Positions 9,061-16,077 of a DNA stretch of 64,000 bases are shown here, one piece after another (position 1 is the stretch's first letter; each line of letters begins with the position of its first letter). The stretch is from Pacificitalea sp040119125. GTDB taxonomy: Bacteria > Pseudomonadota > Alphaproteobacteria > Rhodobacterales > Rhodobacteraceae. The notes beneath the pieces were generated by a model. That model was given only the letters and a program-made list of their open reading frames with translations, ran no database searches and had not been told where the DNA came from. The stretch covers positions 372,001 to 436,000 of the forward strand of contig JBEDTR010000016.1 in NCBI GenBank assembly GCA_040119125.1, read 5' to 3'. The position numbers and the translations under genes were made by a program.

Positions 9061-10050
9061 TCAGATCTCTACGACGACCCTGCCTCGGACCTGACCGTTT
9101 AGGATATCTGCGCCCAATTTTGGCAGATCTTCTAGTTTTGCGGGAACGATCATGTCGTTGAGCTTATTCATTGGTAGGATCTCGGCGATGCGGGTCCAAG
9201 CGCTCAGACGCGCATCATAAGGTTGTAGAACGCTGTCGATCCCAAGCAAGTTAACGGCGCGTAGCAGGAACGGAATGACCTTTGCGGGCAGGTCGGCCCC
9301 GCCTGCCAGCCCGACCGACGCGACCGAGCCGCCATATTTCATCTGCCCCAGCACGCGGGCGAGCATCGCCCCCCCGACCGCATCAACGCAGCCGGCCCAT
9401 TCTTCGCTTTCCAATGGTTTGCGTGTGGTTTCAGCGAGTTCGGAACGCGCCACGATCCGCGTCGCGCCAAGGCCCCGCAAATACTCTTCTTGCTCAGGGC
9501 GCCCGGTGACAGCGGCAACTTCATAGCCGAGCGCGGCAAGGATCGTTGTCGCGACCGAGCCGACACCGCCCGCCGCGCCGGTTACCAAAACCGGCCCGTG
9601 ATCCGGTTTAAGGCCATGGGCTTCGAGGGCATTGACTGCGAGCATTGCAGTGAACCCCGCAGTTCCGACCGCCATCGCGTCGCGGGTGCTCAGGCCATCA
9701 GGCAAAGGCACCAGCCAATCGGCTTTCACGCGGGCTTTCTCGGCATAACCGCCCCAATGCGCCTCGCCCACGCGCCAGCCGGTCAACACCACCTTGTCAC
9801 CGGGGCTGTAGCGGTCGTCGTCGGAGGTTTCGACCGTCCCGGCAAAGTCGATGCCGGGGACATGGGGATAGTTGCGCACCAGACCCCCACCGGGACCAAG
9901 GCACAGGCCGTCTTTGTAGTTCAAGGTTGAGTATTCTACGGCAACCGTCACGCCGCCATCGCTCACCTCGGGCAGATCACCTTCGTCGATATTCTGGACC
10001 TCGGCATGGGTTTTGCCGTCGGCGTCCTTCTCCACAACCACTGCGCGCAT
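9061..10050 (-). CDS. acuI: Acryloyl-CoA reductase (zinc-independent MDR family), AcuI
   Basis: 329 residues. AcuI reduces acryloyl-CoA to propionyl-CoA with NADPH. In roseobacters this detoxifies acryloyl-CoA made from DMSP and serves propionate assimilation. Visible features are the N-terminal GroES-like domain (EYSTLNYKDGLCL, PHVPGIDFAGTV, VGEAHWGGYAEKA) and the NADPH Rossmann fold (VLVTGAAGGVGSVAT). The zinc ligands of classical alcohol dehydrogenases are missing, as expected for the YhdH/AcuI branch. The ATG is preceded by AGAGG. It lies alone on the minus strand between lexA and ssrA, with no DMSP lyase beside it. Confidence 0.88.
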   Translation of the reverse strand: MRAVVVEKDADGKTHAEVQNIDEGDLPEVSDGGVTVAVEYSTLNYKDGLCLGPGGGLVRNYPHVPGIDFAGTVETSDDDRYSPGDKVVLTGWRVGEAHWGGYAEKARVKADWLVPLPDGLSTRDAMAVGTAGFTAMLAVNALEAHGLKPDHGPVLVTGAAGGVGSVATTILAALGYEVAAVTGRPEQEEYLRGLGATRIVARSELAETTRKPLESEEWAGCVDAVGGAMLARVLGQMKYGGSVASVGLAGGADLPAKVIPFLLRAVNLLGIDSVLQPYDARLSAWTRIAEILPMNKLNDMIVPAKLEDLPKLGADILNGQVRGRVVVEI

Positions 10051-10229
10051 GATGTTGCCTCTCGCCTTGCAGACCGCGCTTGCGATCCCGTTTCACCTCA
10101 CGCAGCTAGCCCTACACCCCGGGCCGGTCAAATTCGGATCGCTCCGGGCACATTTATCCCGGGCGACCGCCTCGCTGATTGTGGACGGAGGTTGCGGGCC
10201 GTGACTGCGCGCAGAGATCGTCAGAAGGC

Positions 10230-10258
10230 TTGAAAACCGGTTTGATCCCACCTAGATA
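10230..10258 (+). promoter_or_regulatory. Housekeeping-type promoter of ssrA
   Basis: TTGAAA (10230-10235) and TAGATA (10253-10258) are separated by exactly 17 bases, predicting a start near 10265. That is just ahead of the first hairpin of the tmRNA precursor. The fit in strength and position supports the call; no start-site data are available. Confidence 0.65.
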
Positions 10259-10264
10259 GCGTGG

Positions 10265-10590
10265 TGTCGGAGCAATCCGACTATGGCGATAAACGCGCCC
10301 GTAATAAGCGGCTCGGACCCGGGGGCGGTACCCGGCGGCTCCACCAACTTCCCTCATTGGCTGGGAACAAGGGGCCGAAACAGGATCGACGGACGTCTAA
10401 AGGGGTTAGCTTTTGCTCGGTGAGGTACCACCGTTATCGGTCCAAGCATGATAGTTGCCAATGACAACCGTGCTCCGGTCGCCGTTGCTGCGTAAGCAGT
10501 AACAAGACCGATACTTAAGCCCTGGCCTCTAGCAAGGTCAGGCGGGGTTCGCAGGCACCTGGCAACAGAAGCCTGCACTTATTCCCCGCC
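10265..10590 (+). ncRNA. ssrA: Circularly permuted (two-piece) tmRNA
   Basis: tmRNA rescues stalled ribosomes. The acceptor piece comes first and begins with a GCAA-capped hairpin (10266-10281). It has a T-arm (CCGGG, 7-base loop, CCCGG) and ends in acceptor strand CGGCTCC (10336-10342) plus ACCA. After a short intervening segment (10347-10370), the coding piece opens with GGGGCCG at 10371, which pairs with CGGCTCC including the diagnostic G-U at pair 3. The tag frame at 10457-10495 reads ANDNRAPVAVAA then TAA, a typical alphaproteobacterial degradation tag. A GGCGGGG/CCCCGCC stem (10541-10590) followed by TTTT closes the coding piece and may serve as terminator. The piece order is reversed relative to one-piece ssrA, as known for alphaproteobacteria. 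Outer ends are approximate. Confidence 0.93.
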
Positions 10591-10634
10591 TTTTCATGCT
10601 TTATCGTCGTGTTACTGGTCGGAATTTCCGACGG

Positions 10635-10955
10635 TCACACAAACGCTTTCGGCCCGCGTCGGCTAAGCCGCTTGACGTTGGAGCTGGTTTTTCGCTTTAG
10701 CGGAACCATGGCCGCTGTCATCACCTGATCGGGCCGCTGACCGCGCATCATCGCAGTGGAGGCCGCAATCGCGGAGGCTGCGAAAGCGGGTGGCTTTTCG
10801 GACATCATCCGCGAGTTTTCCTTCGCGTCGACCGACCAAAGCCCTGCAAGGCCCATCATGCGATAGGCCATGACAGTCTGGGCCTCAGTCGCCAGAAGCA
10901 TTGCGCTGACACCTGCACGCCATGTGTTCAGGGTCACGTTATAGGGCAACATCAT
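10635..10955 (-). CDS. Small helical protein of the Rhodobacterales 'antifreeze'/phasin-like type
   Basis: 106 residues from the ATG with an AGGA ribosome site eight bases upstream; a second ATG follows directly. The frame is open to 11147, but the upstream part looks non-coding in this frame. The core (ATEAQTVMAYRMMGLAGLWSV, ENSRMMSEKPPAF, RGQRPDQVMTAA, then a basic tail RRKTSSNVKRLSRRG) recalls a small family in Rhodobacterales that is often annotated as 'antifreeze protein', a label without functional proof. The helical, Ala/Met-rich make-up resembles phasins. Its start overlaps the stop of a 41-codon ORF by ATGA. No function is assigned. Confidence 0.7.
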   Translation of the reverse strand: MMLPYNVTLNTWRAGVSAMLLATEAQTVMAYRMMGLAGLWSVDAKENSRMMSEKPPAFAASAIAASTAMMRGQRPDQVMTAAMVPLKRKTSSNVKRLSRRGPKAFV

Positions 10956-11077
10956 CGCTGAAATCCTGACATGCGGGAGGCAGAGCGGGTGCCCGTGAAC
11001 TGTCGCGTCCGCGGCAGGCGCATGATCCGCGCGGCACCGGGAAAGAGCAGGCGAATGATACCAATAACTGGTTGCAT
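10952..11077 (-). CDS. Candidate 41-residue small protein coupled to the downstream gene
   Basis: The ORF reads MQPVIGIIRLLFPGAARIM, then a basic tail rich in Arg and Ser ending in SGFQR. It has AAGGA nine bases before the ATG. Its TGA forms an exact ATGA overlap with the start of the 106-residue helical protein gene, the arrangement of translationally coupled genes. The N-terminus is hydrophobic and the rest strongly positive, so membrane association is possible. No homologue is recognised, and the ORF may merely be a leader for the downstream gene. Confidence 0.4.
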   Translation of the reverse strand: MQPVIGIIRLLFPGAARIMRLPRTRQFTGTRSASRMSGFQR

Positions 11078-11239
11078 GACATTGATCCTTTAGCGGGAGA
11101 GGTCCTGCGCCGTGCATGCTGCACCGCAGAACCGGCCATGCTGACACAACCCCTGCACGCCTTTCCGGTTCCCGTCAGTGGAAGAAAAGCCTTCCCTCGC
11201 ACGCAGGATTTGAACGTCTGGGAAGCGCGTTCTCGCCGA

Positions 11240-11992
11240 TCAGATCGGCGTTTTGGGCAGCGGGGAGGAGGCTTTCTTTGCGCCAGTGTCTGAGCGCTTG
11301 TTCCCCTGCGGCTTGGAACTCTCCGGCCTGACGGGAGCATCCGACATCGACGCCGTCTTCTCCACCTGACCAGCTTCTTTTTTCTCCGCTTTACTAGCGG
11401 ATTTGGGTGCGGAGGCTTTCGCGCTGTCGGGCTTCGCTTTCGCAGCAGGTTTCTGGCGCGCCTTTGTGGCTGGCTTTGAGGCGGAGGCCGCGGGCGTTTT
11501 GCTGGCTGGCTTGGACGCGGGCTTGGGCGTTGCCGATTTGGATTTGGCAGCAGCGACCGGTTTAGCTGTCTTGGCGGAGTTTTCCGGGGTCGGTGACGTC
11601 TCCGGCGCGGCAGATTTATTCGAGGGCTGCGGACGCGGGGCCGCGCTGCTGGAGCCAAGTGCAGTGCTGCGGCTTACTTTTTGCGCGCTGCGCGTGGCCT
11701 CGCGGGCATAGGCCGCGCTTTGAGGGGCGCTGCGCGTATCAGGTGCAGAGGCCTCGGGCTTGCGCGGCGGCACGTTGGCTTCATCCTGCGGGACAAGGCC
11801 GGACGTGGCGCGGGCGACGGCCTCCACCGCCATCCGGGCCGGAGCCACGGCAGTGCGGGCAGCAGGAAATGGTCGCGCCATTTCTTCCACCGTGTCGAGC
11901 GTCATGCGGACCATCGATAGTTGCATCTGAGCCGCGCGCGACCACATGGTCACGCCGGTGCGCCAATATTCGAACGGGGTCTGGGGAAGCAT
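11240..11992 (-). CDS. Ala/Lys/Pro/Ser-rich protein with phasin-like N-terminus
   Basis: 250 residues from the ATG with a strong AAAGGAG site; the frame is open to 12091, but those codons lack a ribosome site. Residues 1-60 (PFEYWRTGVTMWSRAAQMQL, RMTLDTVEEMARP) form predicted amphipathic helices and resemble the start of the neighbouring 106-residue protein in layout (MLP, WRxGV). From about residue 75 on the protein is low-complexity, with AAAK/KPAS/PKSA repeats like histone H1 or PHA-granule proteins that bind DNA. Function is unknown. It lies 130 bases after ureB, where ureC would be expected. Confidence 0.65.
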   Translation of the reverse strand: MLPQTPFEYWRTGVTMWSRAAQMQLSMVRMTLDTVEEMARPFPAARTAVAPARMAVEAVARATSGLVPQDEANVPPRKPEASAPDTRSAPQSAAYAREATRSAQKVSRSTALGSSSAAPRPQPSNKSAAPETSPTPENSAKTAKPVAAAKSKSATPKPASKPASKTPAASASKPATKARQKPAAKAKPDSAKASAPKSASKAEKKEAGQVEKTASMSDAPVRPESSKPQGNKRSDTGAKKASSPLPKTPI

Positions 11993-12122
11993 CGCGGATC
12001 TCCTTTCAGGGATCGAGGCATCGGGCGCCACCGGTGCGGCGGCGCGGGGGCCGGTCAGGGCGCCAACGTCAGGCGGCAGACCGAGTTCCACCGCCCACCC
12101 GGCCGACCATCGACACGCGGGG

Positions 12123-12431
12123 CTAGTCGAGCGCGCCCATCACCTGCTGGTTAAAGCCGATCACGACGCGCGCGCCGGCATAGGGCACCAGCTGCACTTC
12201 GCGGCTCTGGCCCGGCTCAAACCGCACGGCGGTGCCGGCGGCAATGTCGAGCCGCATGCCCCGCGCCTGCGCGCGGTCGAAATCCAGCGCGCTGTTGGTT
12301 TCCGCAAAATGGTAATGACTGCCGACCTGCACCGGACGATCGCCGGTATTGGCGACCATCAGCGTGATCGCCTCGCGGCCTTCGTTCAGTGTGATGTCGC
12401 CGGGCTGGGTGATGATTTCACCGGGGATCAT
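12123..12431 (-). CDS. ureB: Urease subunit beta
   Basis: 102 residues, full length. It is a structural subunit of nickel urease (urea to ammonia and carbamate). Recognised from MIPGEIITQPGDITLNEGRE, VGSHYHFAETNSALDFDR, GMRLDIAAGTAVRFEPGQ and the GFNQQVMG tail. It starts 12 bases after ureA. The catalytic subunit UreC, which carries the nickel ligands and normally follows directly, is absent: the next gene is the Ala/Lys-rich protein. Confidence 0.93.
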   Translation of the reverse strand: MIPGEIITQPGDITLNEGREAITLMVANTGDRPVQVGSHYHFAETNSALDFDRAQARGMRLDIAAGTAVRFEPGQSREVQLVPYAGARVVIGFNQQVMGALD

Positions 12432-12443
12432 GGCGCGCTCCTC

Positions 12444-12746
12444 TCAGCGAATGGGATGATGGACGGTGACCAGCTTGGTCCCGTCGGGAAAGGTCGCCTC
12501 GACCTGCACTTCGTGGATCATCTCGGGGATGCCATCCATGCATTGCGCCGCCGAAACGACCCCTGCCCCGGCCTGCATCAGGTCCGAGACCGAGCGCCCG
12601 TCACGCGCGCCTTCGACGACGTAATCGGTGATCAACGCGATGGCCTCCGGATGGTTGAGCTTCACGCCCCGTTCCAGCCGATTGCGCGCCACCATGGCGG
12701 CGAGGCTGACCAGCAGCTTGTCCTTTTCACGGGGGGTCAGGTTCAT
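12444..12746 (-). CDS. ureA: Urease subunit gamma
   Basis: 100 residues, the usual size. MNLTPREKDKLLVSLAAMVARNR, KLNHPEAIALITDYVVEGARDG and VQVEATFPDGTKLVTVHHPI are the conserved blocks of UreA. A strong AAGGAG site precedes the ATG. It follows ureD by 18 bases and precedes ureB by 12 bases, the standard order at the start of a urease operon. Confidence 0.95.
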   Translation of the reverse strand: MNLTPREKDKLLVSLAAMVARNRLERGVKLNHPEAIALITDYVVEGARDGRSVSDLMQAGAGVVSAAQCMDGIPEMIHEVQVEATFPDGTKLVTVHHPIR

Positions 12747-12764
12747 GGTCTCTCCTTCAGGTCG

Positions 12765-13640
12765 TCAAATCTGCCAGACGCGGGGCAAGGCCGCGCCGCC
12801 GCGCAATATGGTGAGTAGCTCCGCGAGCGCCCGGCGCAGCGGCCAGCCATCCGCGGCGGCAATGCGCGCGGTCAATCGGCCATCCCAGGCCGAAACGCCG
12901 GCGCGCAGCCGATCGTTGAGATGAGGGGTGAGCGCGGCGCGGGCGGGCTCCAATGCATCCTCCACACCCGGCCCGGCGAAGATCACGGTGCTCCACGCCA
13001 CGGCCCCCGCCAACCCGGCGGGCGCATGGGAGGCGCGCAGGCTGCTGTCGTCCAATCGCACCGGATCAATCACCAGCGGGCGGCCATCGCGGTGGATCTC
13101 GCGGCGATCAAACAAGCGCAGCCGCGTCAGCTGCTCCCCCATTGCCGCCCGACCTAGGACCAGCGTTTCGCAGGTCAAAACGGCCGCGTCGCCGCCAAGG
13201 TCGATGCGGGTGGTTCGATCCAGCGCCGCACCCTCGAACAGGATGGTCTCCTGCGGCAGCCAGTCGAGCCGCGCGCCGGGCGCGACCTTGAGCGAAAGCG
13301 CGACGCGGGCAGGCTCGGCATGGGCCAGACTTTCATAGGCCCGCTCGGCGGTCTGGGTGGTGGCGGTTGCGCGGGTGCGCGGGCCCAGCTCAACCGACAG
13401 CTCCAATTGGTCGCCGCCGGTCAGGCCGCCTGCCGTGTTCAGCAACACGATCTCAGGCTCAGGCGTGTGGATGCGGGGCAGGAACGCCTTGGCACAGCCG
13501 GATTGATGCAGATCTGCAAGGCGCGTGCGTCCGCCCGTGCCAGCGATCAGCCCGACATGGGCCCGACCACGGCTGCGCTGCATGGCAGCCGCATGTGCAG
13601 CGCCGGTCGCGTCCGCGGCCTGTCGGGTCTGGTCGAGCAT
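12765..13640 (-). CDS. ureD: Urease accessory protein UreD
   Basis: 291 residues. UreD is the scaffold that joins the apo-urease to UreF and UreG during nickel insertion. Conserved parts seen are KAFLPRIHTPEPEIVLLNTAGGLTGGDQL, TTQTAERAYES, LPQETILFEGAALDRTTRIDL and ETLVLGRAAMGE. The ATG is four bases after GGAGG. It is the first gene of the minus-strand ureDAB unit and is divergent from pyrC. UreE, UreF and UreG are not in the window. Confidence 0.93.
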   Translation of the reverse strand: MLDQTRQAADATGAAHAAAMQRSRGRAHVGLIAGTGGRTRLADLHQSGCAKAFLPRIHTPEPEIVLLNTAGGLTGGDQLELSVELGPRTRATATTQTAERAYESLAHAEPARVALSLKVAPGARLDWLPQETILFEGAALDRTTRIDLGGDAAVLTCETLVLGRAAMGEQLTRLRLFDRREIHRDGRPLVIDPVRLDDSSLRASHAPAGLAGAVAWSTVIFAGPGVEDALEPARAALTPHLNDRLRAGVSAWDGRLTARIAAADGWPLRRALAELLTILRGGAALPRVWQI

Positions 13641-13854
13641 CCTGCCTCCGTCGTGGTCGCGGCGAGCCTAGGCGGCGGTCGCGACAGGCGCAACGCGACA
13701 GGCCCATCGCAGCCGCAGCAACCTGCCCGCATCACAGCGCGTGCTGAATTTTTGAGCAAGGCGCCGGGGGCGATTGCGCCCTCTCCGCCCTGCCCGTCCC
13801 GCGACGCTGCTGTTTGGACTGGCAATGCCCGCGATCCGGCGCTAATCCGGCGCC

Positions 13855-14895
13855 ATGACCCAAAGCCTTACGATCCGCCGCCCCGATGACTGGCACCTGC
13901 ATCTGCGCGATGGCGCGATGCTCGAAGGTGTGCTGCCCGAAACCACCCGCCATTTCGGTCGGGCCATCATCATGCCCAATCTGGTCCCGCCAGTGGTGCG
14001 CAGCGACGATGCCCGCGCCTATCGCGACCGTATTTTGCGCGCGATGCCCGAAGGCGCGGCGTTTGAGCCTCTGATGACGCTCTACCTGACCGAGGAGACC
14101 GACCCCGAGGATGTCGCCACCGCTCATGCCAGCGGCCTTGTCCACGCGGTAAAGCTCTACCCGGCGGGAGCGACGACCAACTCCGCCTCGGGCGTGCGCG
14201 ATTTTGACCGTGTCGTGCCGGTACTGGAGAAAATGGCCGAGATCGGCCTGCCTCTCTGCGTGCATGGCGAGGTGGCCGACGGCGCAATCGACATTTTTGA
14301 CCGCGAGGCGGTGTTCATCGACCGCATCCTCGACCCGCTGCGCCGCCGCATACCGGGCCTGCGGGTGGTGATGGAGCATATCACGACCGCCAATGCCTGC
14401 GCTTATCTGGCCGAAAGCGACGGCGATCTGGGCGCGACGGTGACGACGCATCACCTGATGATCAATCGCAACCATATCCTCGCGGGCGGGATCAAGCCGC
14501 ATTACTACTGCCTGCCGGTGGCCAAGCGCGAGGTGCACCGCGAGGCTCTGGTGGAGCTCGTGACCTCCGGCAATCCGCATGCCTTCCTTGGCACCGACAG
14601 CGCGCCCCATGCTCGCGACGCCAAGGAAAACGCGTGTGGCTGCGCCGGGATATTCACCGCGCCGGTGACCCTGTCCTGTCTGGCAGAGGTGTTCGATCAG
14701 GCGGGCAAGCTCGACATGCTGGAGGGTTTCGCGGCCGTGAATGGTGCCGCGTTCTACCGTAAACCGCAGGCCCAAGCACAGGTGACGCTGGTCAAAGGCG
14801 AGCCGATCGAAATCCCCGAATGGGTTCAGACCGGCGCGGGCCCCGTGCGGGTGTTCGACCCCGCCATGCCGCTGCACTGGCGCGTGGCCGAGTAA
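13855..14895 (+). CDS. pyrC: Dihydroorotase, class II
   Basis: 346 residues. It cyclises carbamoyl-aspartate to dihydroorotate in de novo pyrimidine synthesis. The binuclear zinc site is readable: DWHLHLRDG, the carboxylated lysine in VHAVKLYPAGATT, the histidine in CVHGE, EHITT, and the aspartate in LGTDSAPHARDAKE. The size and the MTQSLTIRRPDDWHLH opening fit the E. coli-type class II enzyme. pyrE follows after about 110 bases, probably in the same transcript. Confidence 0.96.
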   Translation: MTQSLTIRRPDDWHLHLRDGAMLEGVLPETTRHFGRAIIMPNLVPPVVRSDDARAYRDRILRAMPEGAAFEPLMTLYLTEETDPEDVATAHASGLVHAVKLYPAGATTNSASGVRDFDRVVPVLEKMAEIGLPLCVHGEVADGAIDIFDREAVFIDRILDPLRRRIPGLRVVMEHITTANACAYLAESDGDLGATVTTHHLMINRNHILAGGIKPHYYCLPVAKREVHREALVELVTSGNPHAFLGTDSAPHARDAKENACGCAGIFTAPVTLSCLAEVFDQAGKLDMLEGFAAVNGAAFYRKPQAQAQVTLVKGEPIEIPEWVQTGAGPVRVFDPAMPLHWRVAE

Positions 14896-14904
14896 GCCAT
14901 AACA

Positions 14905-14943
14905 CTCCCGACGCGGCCCCTGCGACAGGCGCGGCGTCGGGAG
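14905..14943 (+). repeat. Inverted repeat in the pyrC-pyrE spacer
   Basis: CTCCCGACGC and GCGTCGGGAG form a perfect 10-bp stem around a 19-base loop, ten bases after the pyrC stop and about 60 bases before pyrE. No T-run follows, so a simple intrinsic terminator is unlikely. It may be an mRNA-processing or partial termination element controlling the pyrE level. Confidence 0.45.
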
Positions 14944-15004
14944 CATCCAGAGCAAATCGACGCCGCCCCGTTTGAGACGACCGCCCCCCCGGAGACCCGT
15001 TGCC

Positions 15005-15685
15005 ATGATCCCTACGACCTTCCCCGACCGCACTGAGATCGCACGCCTCGCCGCCCGCATGCTGCTGGAAACCCGCGCCGTGCATTTCAATGCGGCCACG
15101 CCCTATATTCTGGCCTCCGGCCTGCCCAGCCCGGTTTATATCGATTGCCGACGGCTGATTTCGTTCCCGCGCGTGCGTGCCACGTTGATGGATTTCCTGA
15201 CCGTGACGGTCATGCGCGATGCCGGATTTGAGGCGTTCGACAATATCGCGGGCGGCGAAACCGCAGGCATTCCCTTTGCGGCACTGGTGGCGGAGCGCAT
15301 GGGCCTGCCGATGACCTATGTGCGCAAGAAGCCCAAAGGCTACGGCAAAGGCGCGCGGATCGAGGGTGAGATGACCGAGGGCCAGCGCGTGCTGCTGGTC
15401 GAGGATCTGACCACCGATGGCGGCTCGAAGCTGTCATTTGTCGATGCGATCCGCGAAACCGGCGCCACCTGTGCCGATACGGCGGTGATCTTCTACTACG
15501 GGATCTTCCCCGAAACCGAGAAGACACTGGGCGATCATGGCGTGGCGCTGCACTATCTGACCACATGGCATGACGTGCTGGCCGAGGCCAAGCGGCAGGC
15601 GAGCTTTGATGCCGACACATTGGCGGAGGTCGAGGCATTTCTGGCGGACCCCCGCGGCTGGCAGGCGGCAAACGCCCCGGCGTGA
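15005..15685 (+). CDS. pyrE: Orotate phosphoribosyltransferase
   Basis: 226 residues. It transfers phosphoribose from PRPP to orotate to give OMP. The PRPP-binding motif VLLVEDLTTDGGSK is intact. Lysine-rich loop VRKKPKGYGKGARIEG and the N-terminal hood segment HFNAATPYILASGLPSPVYIDCR are also typical. The ATG follows GGAG about ten bases upstream; an in-frame ATG 11 codons earlier has no site. It is followed by a 392-base spacer before dnaB. Confidence 0.95.
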   Translation: MIPTTFPDRTEIARLAARMLLETRAVHFNAATPYILASGLPSPVYIDCRRLISFPRVRATLMDFLTVTVMRDAGFEAFDNIAGGETAGIPFAALVAERMGLPMTYVRKKPKGYGKGARIEGEMTEGQRVLLVEDLTTDGGSKLSFVDAIRETGATCADTAVIFYYGIFPETEKTLGDHGVALHYLTTWHDVLAEAKRQASFDADTLAEVEAFLADPRGWQAANAPA

Positions 15686-16077
15686 TTCACGATTCGCAAC
15701 CCGTGCCGGCATGACGATACGTCGTCCGACGGGGACATCTGACGACCCGCGCGCCAAGTGACGGCCTGTCGCGCGGGCAGGCCCCGACGCGGCGCGCGTC
15801 TAGCCGCGCATAGGCGGAGATTTTCGGCGTTTAACCCACCGCATCTTGACGCATGGCGCGTGCACGCCCCATGATATTGAGAGCGGCGCGGAGCCGCGCG
15901 ATATTCGCACGATCCGCAGCATATTCCCTTTGCGCCCTGCCGCATGGAGCGGGTATCGCTGGCGCACACCTTTGGCCCCCGTTGCGGTTCGCCCGCCCGT
16001 GGGACAGGAGGGATCAAAGCACAGCGCCCGGATCAACGCGGGCCTTTGGCAGACCAGAGCAGACGGGACCAGACCCC
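15686..16077 (+). other. 392-base spacer between pyrE and dnaB
   Basis: No credible gene was seen. The dnaB frame stays open back to 15853, but codons there do not resemble DnaB N-termini and no good ribosome site precedes that start. The only element noted is a possible promoter at 15846-15875, listed separately. Confidence 0.6.
15846..15875 (+). promoter_or_regulatory. Possible dnaB promoter
   Basis: TTGACG at 15846-15851 and CATGAT at 15870-15875 are separated by 18 bases. The -35 is strong and the -10 matches consensus at four of six positions. A start there would give a leader of about 195 bases before dnaB. Confidence 0.35.

Noticed and set aside
11195..11235. tRNA-like T-loop text (GGATTTGAAC on the plus strand) suggesting a minus-strand tRNA
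   Set aside because: The flanking bases do not form a T-stem and no matching acceptor or anticodon arm could be folded around it.
13732..15099. 455-codon minus-strand frame over pyrC
   Set aside because: pyrC on the plus strand has every dihydroorotase motif; this frame has none and is His/Arg-rich.
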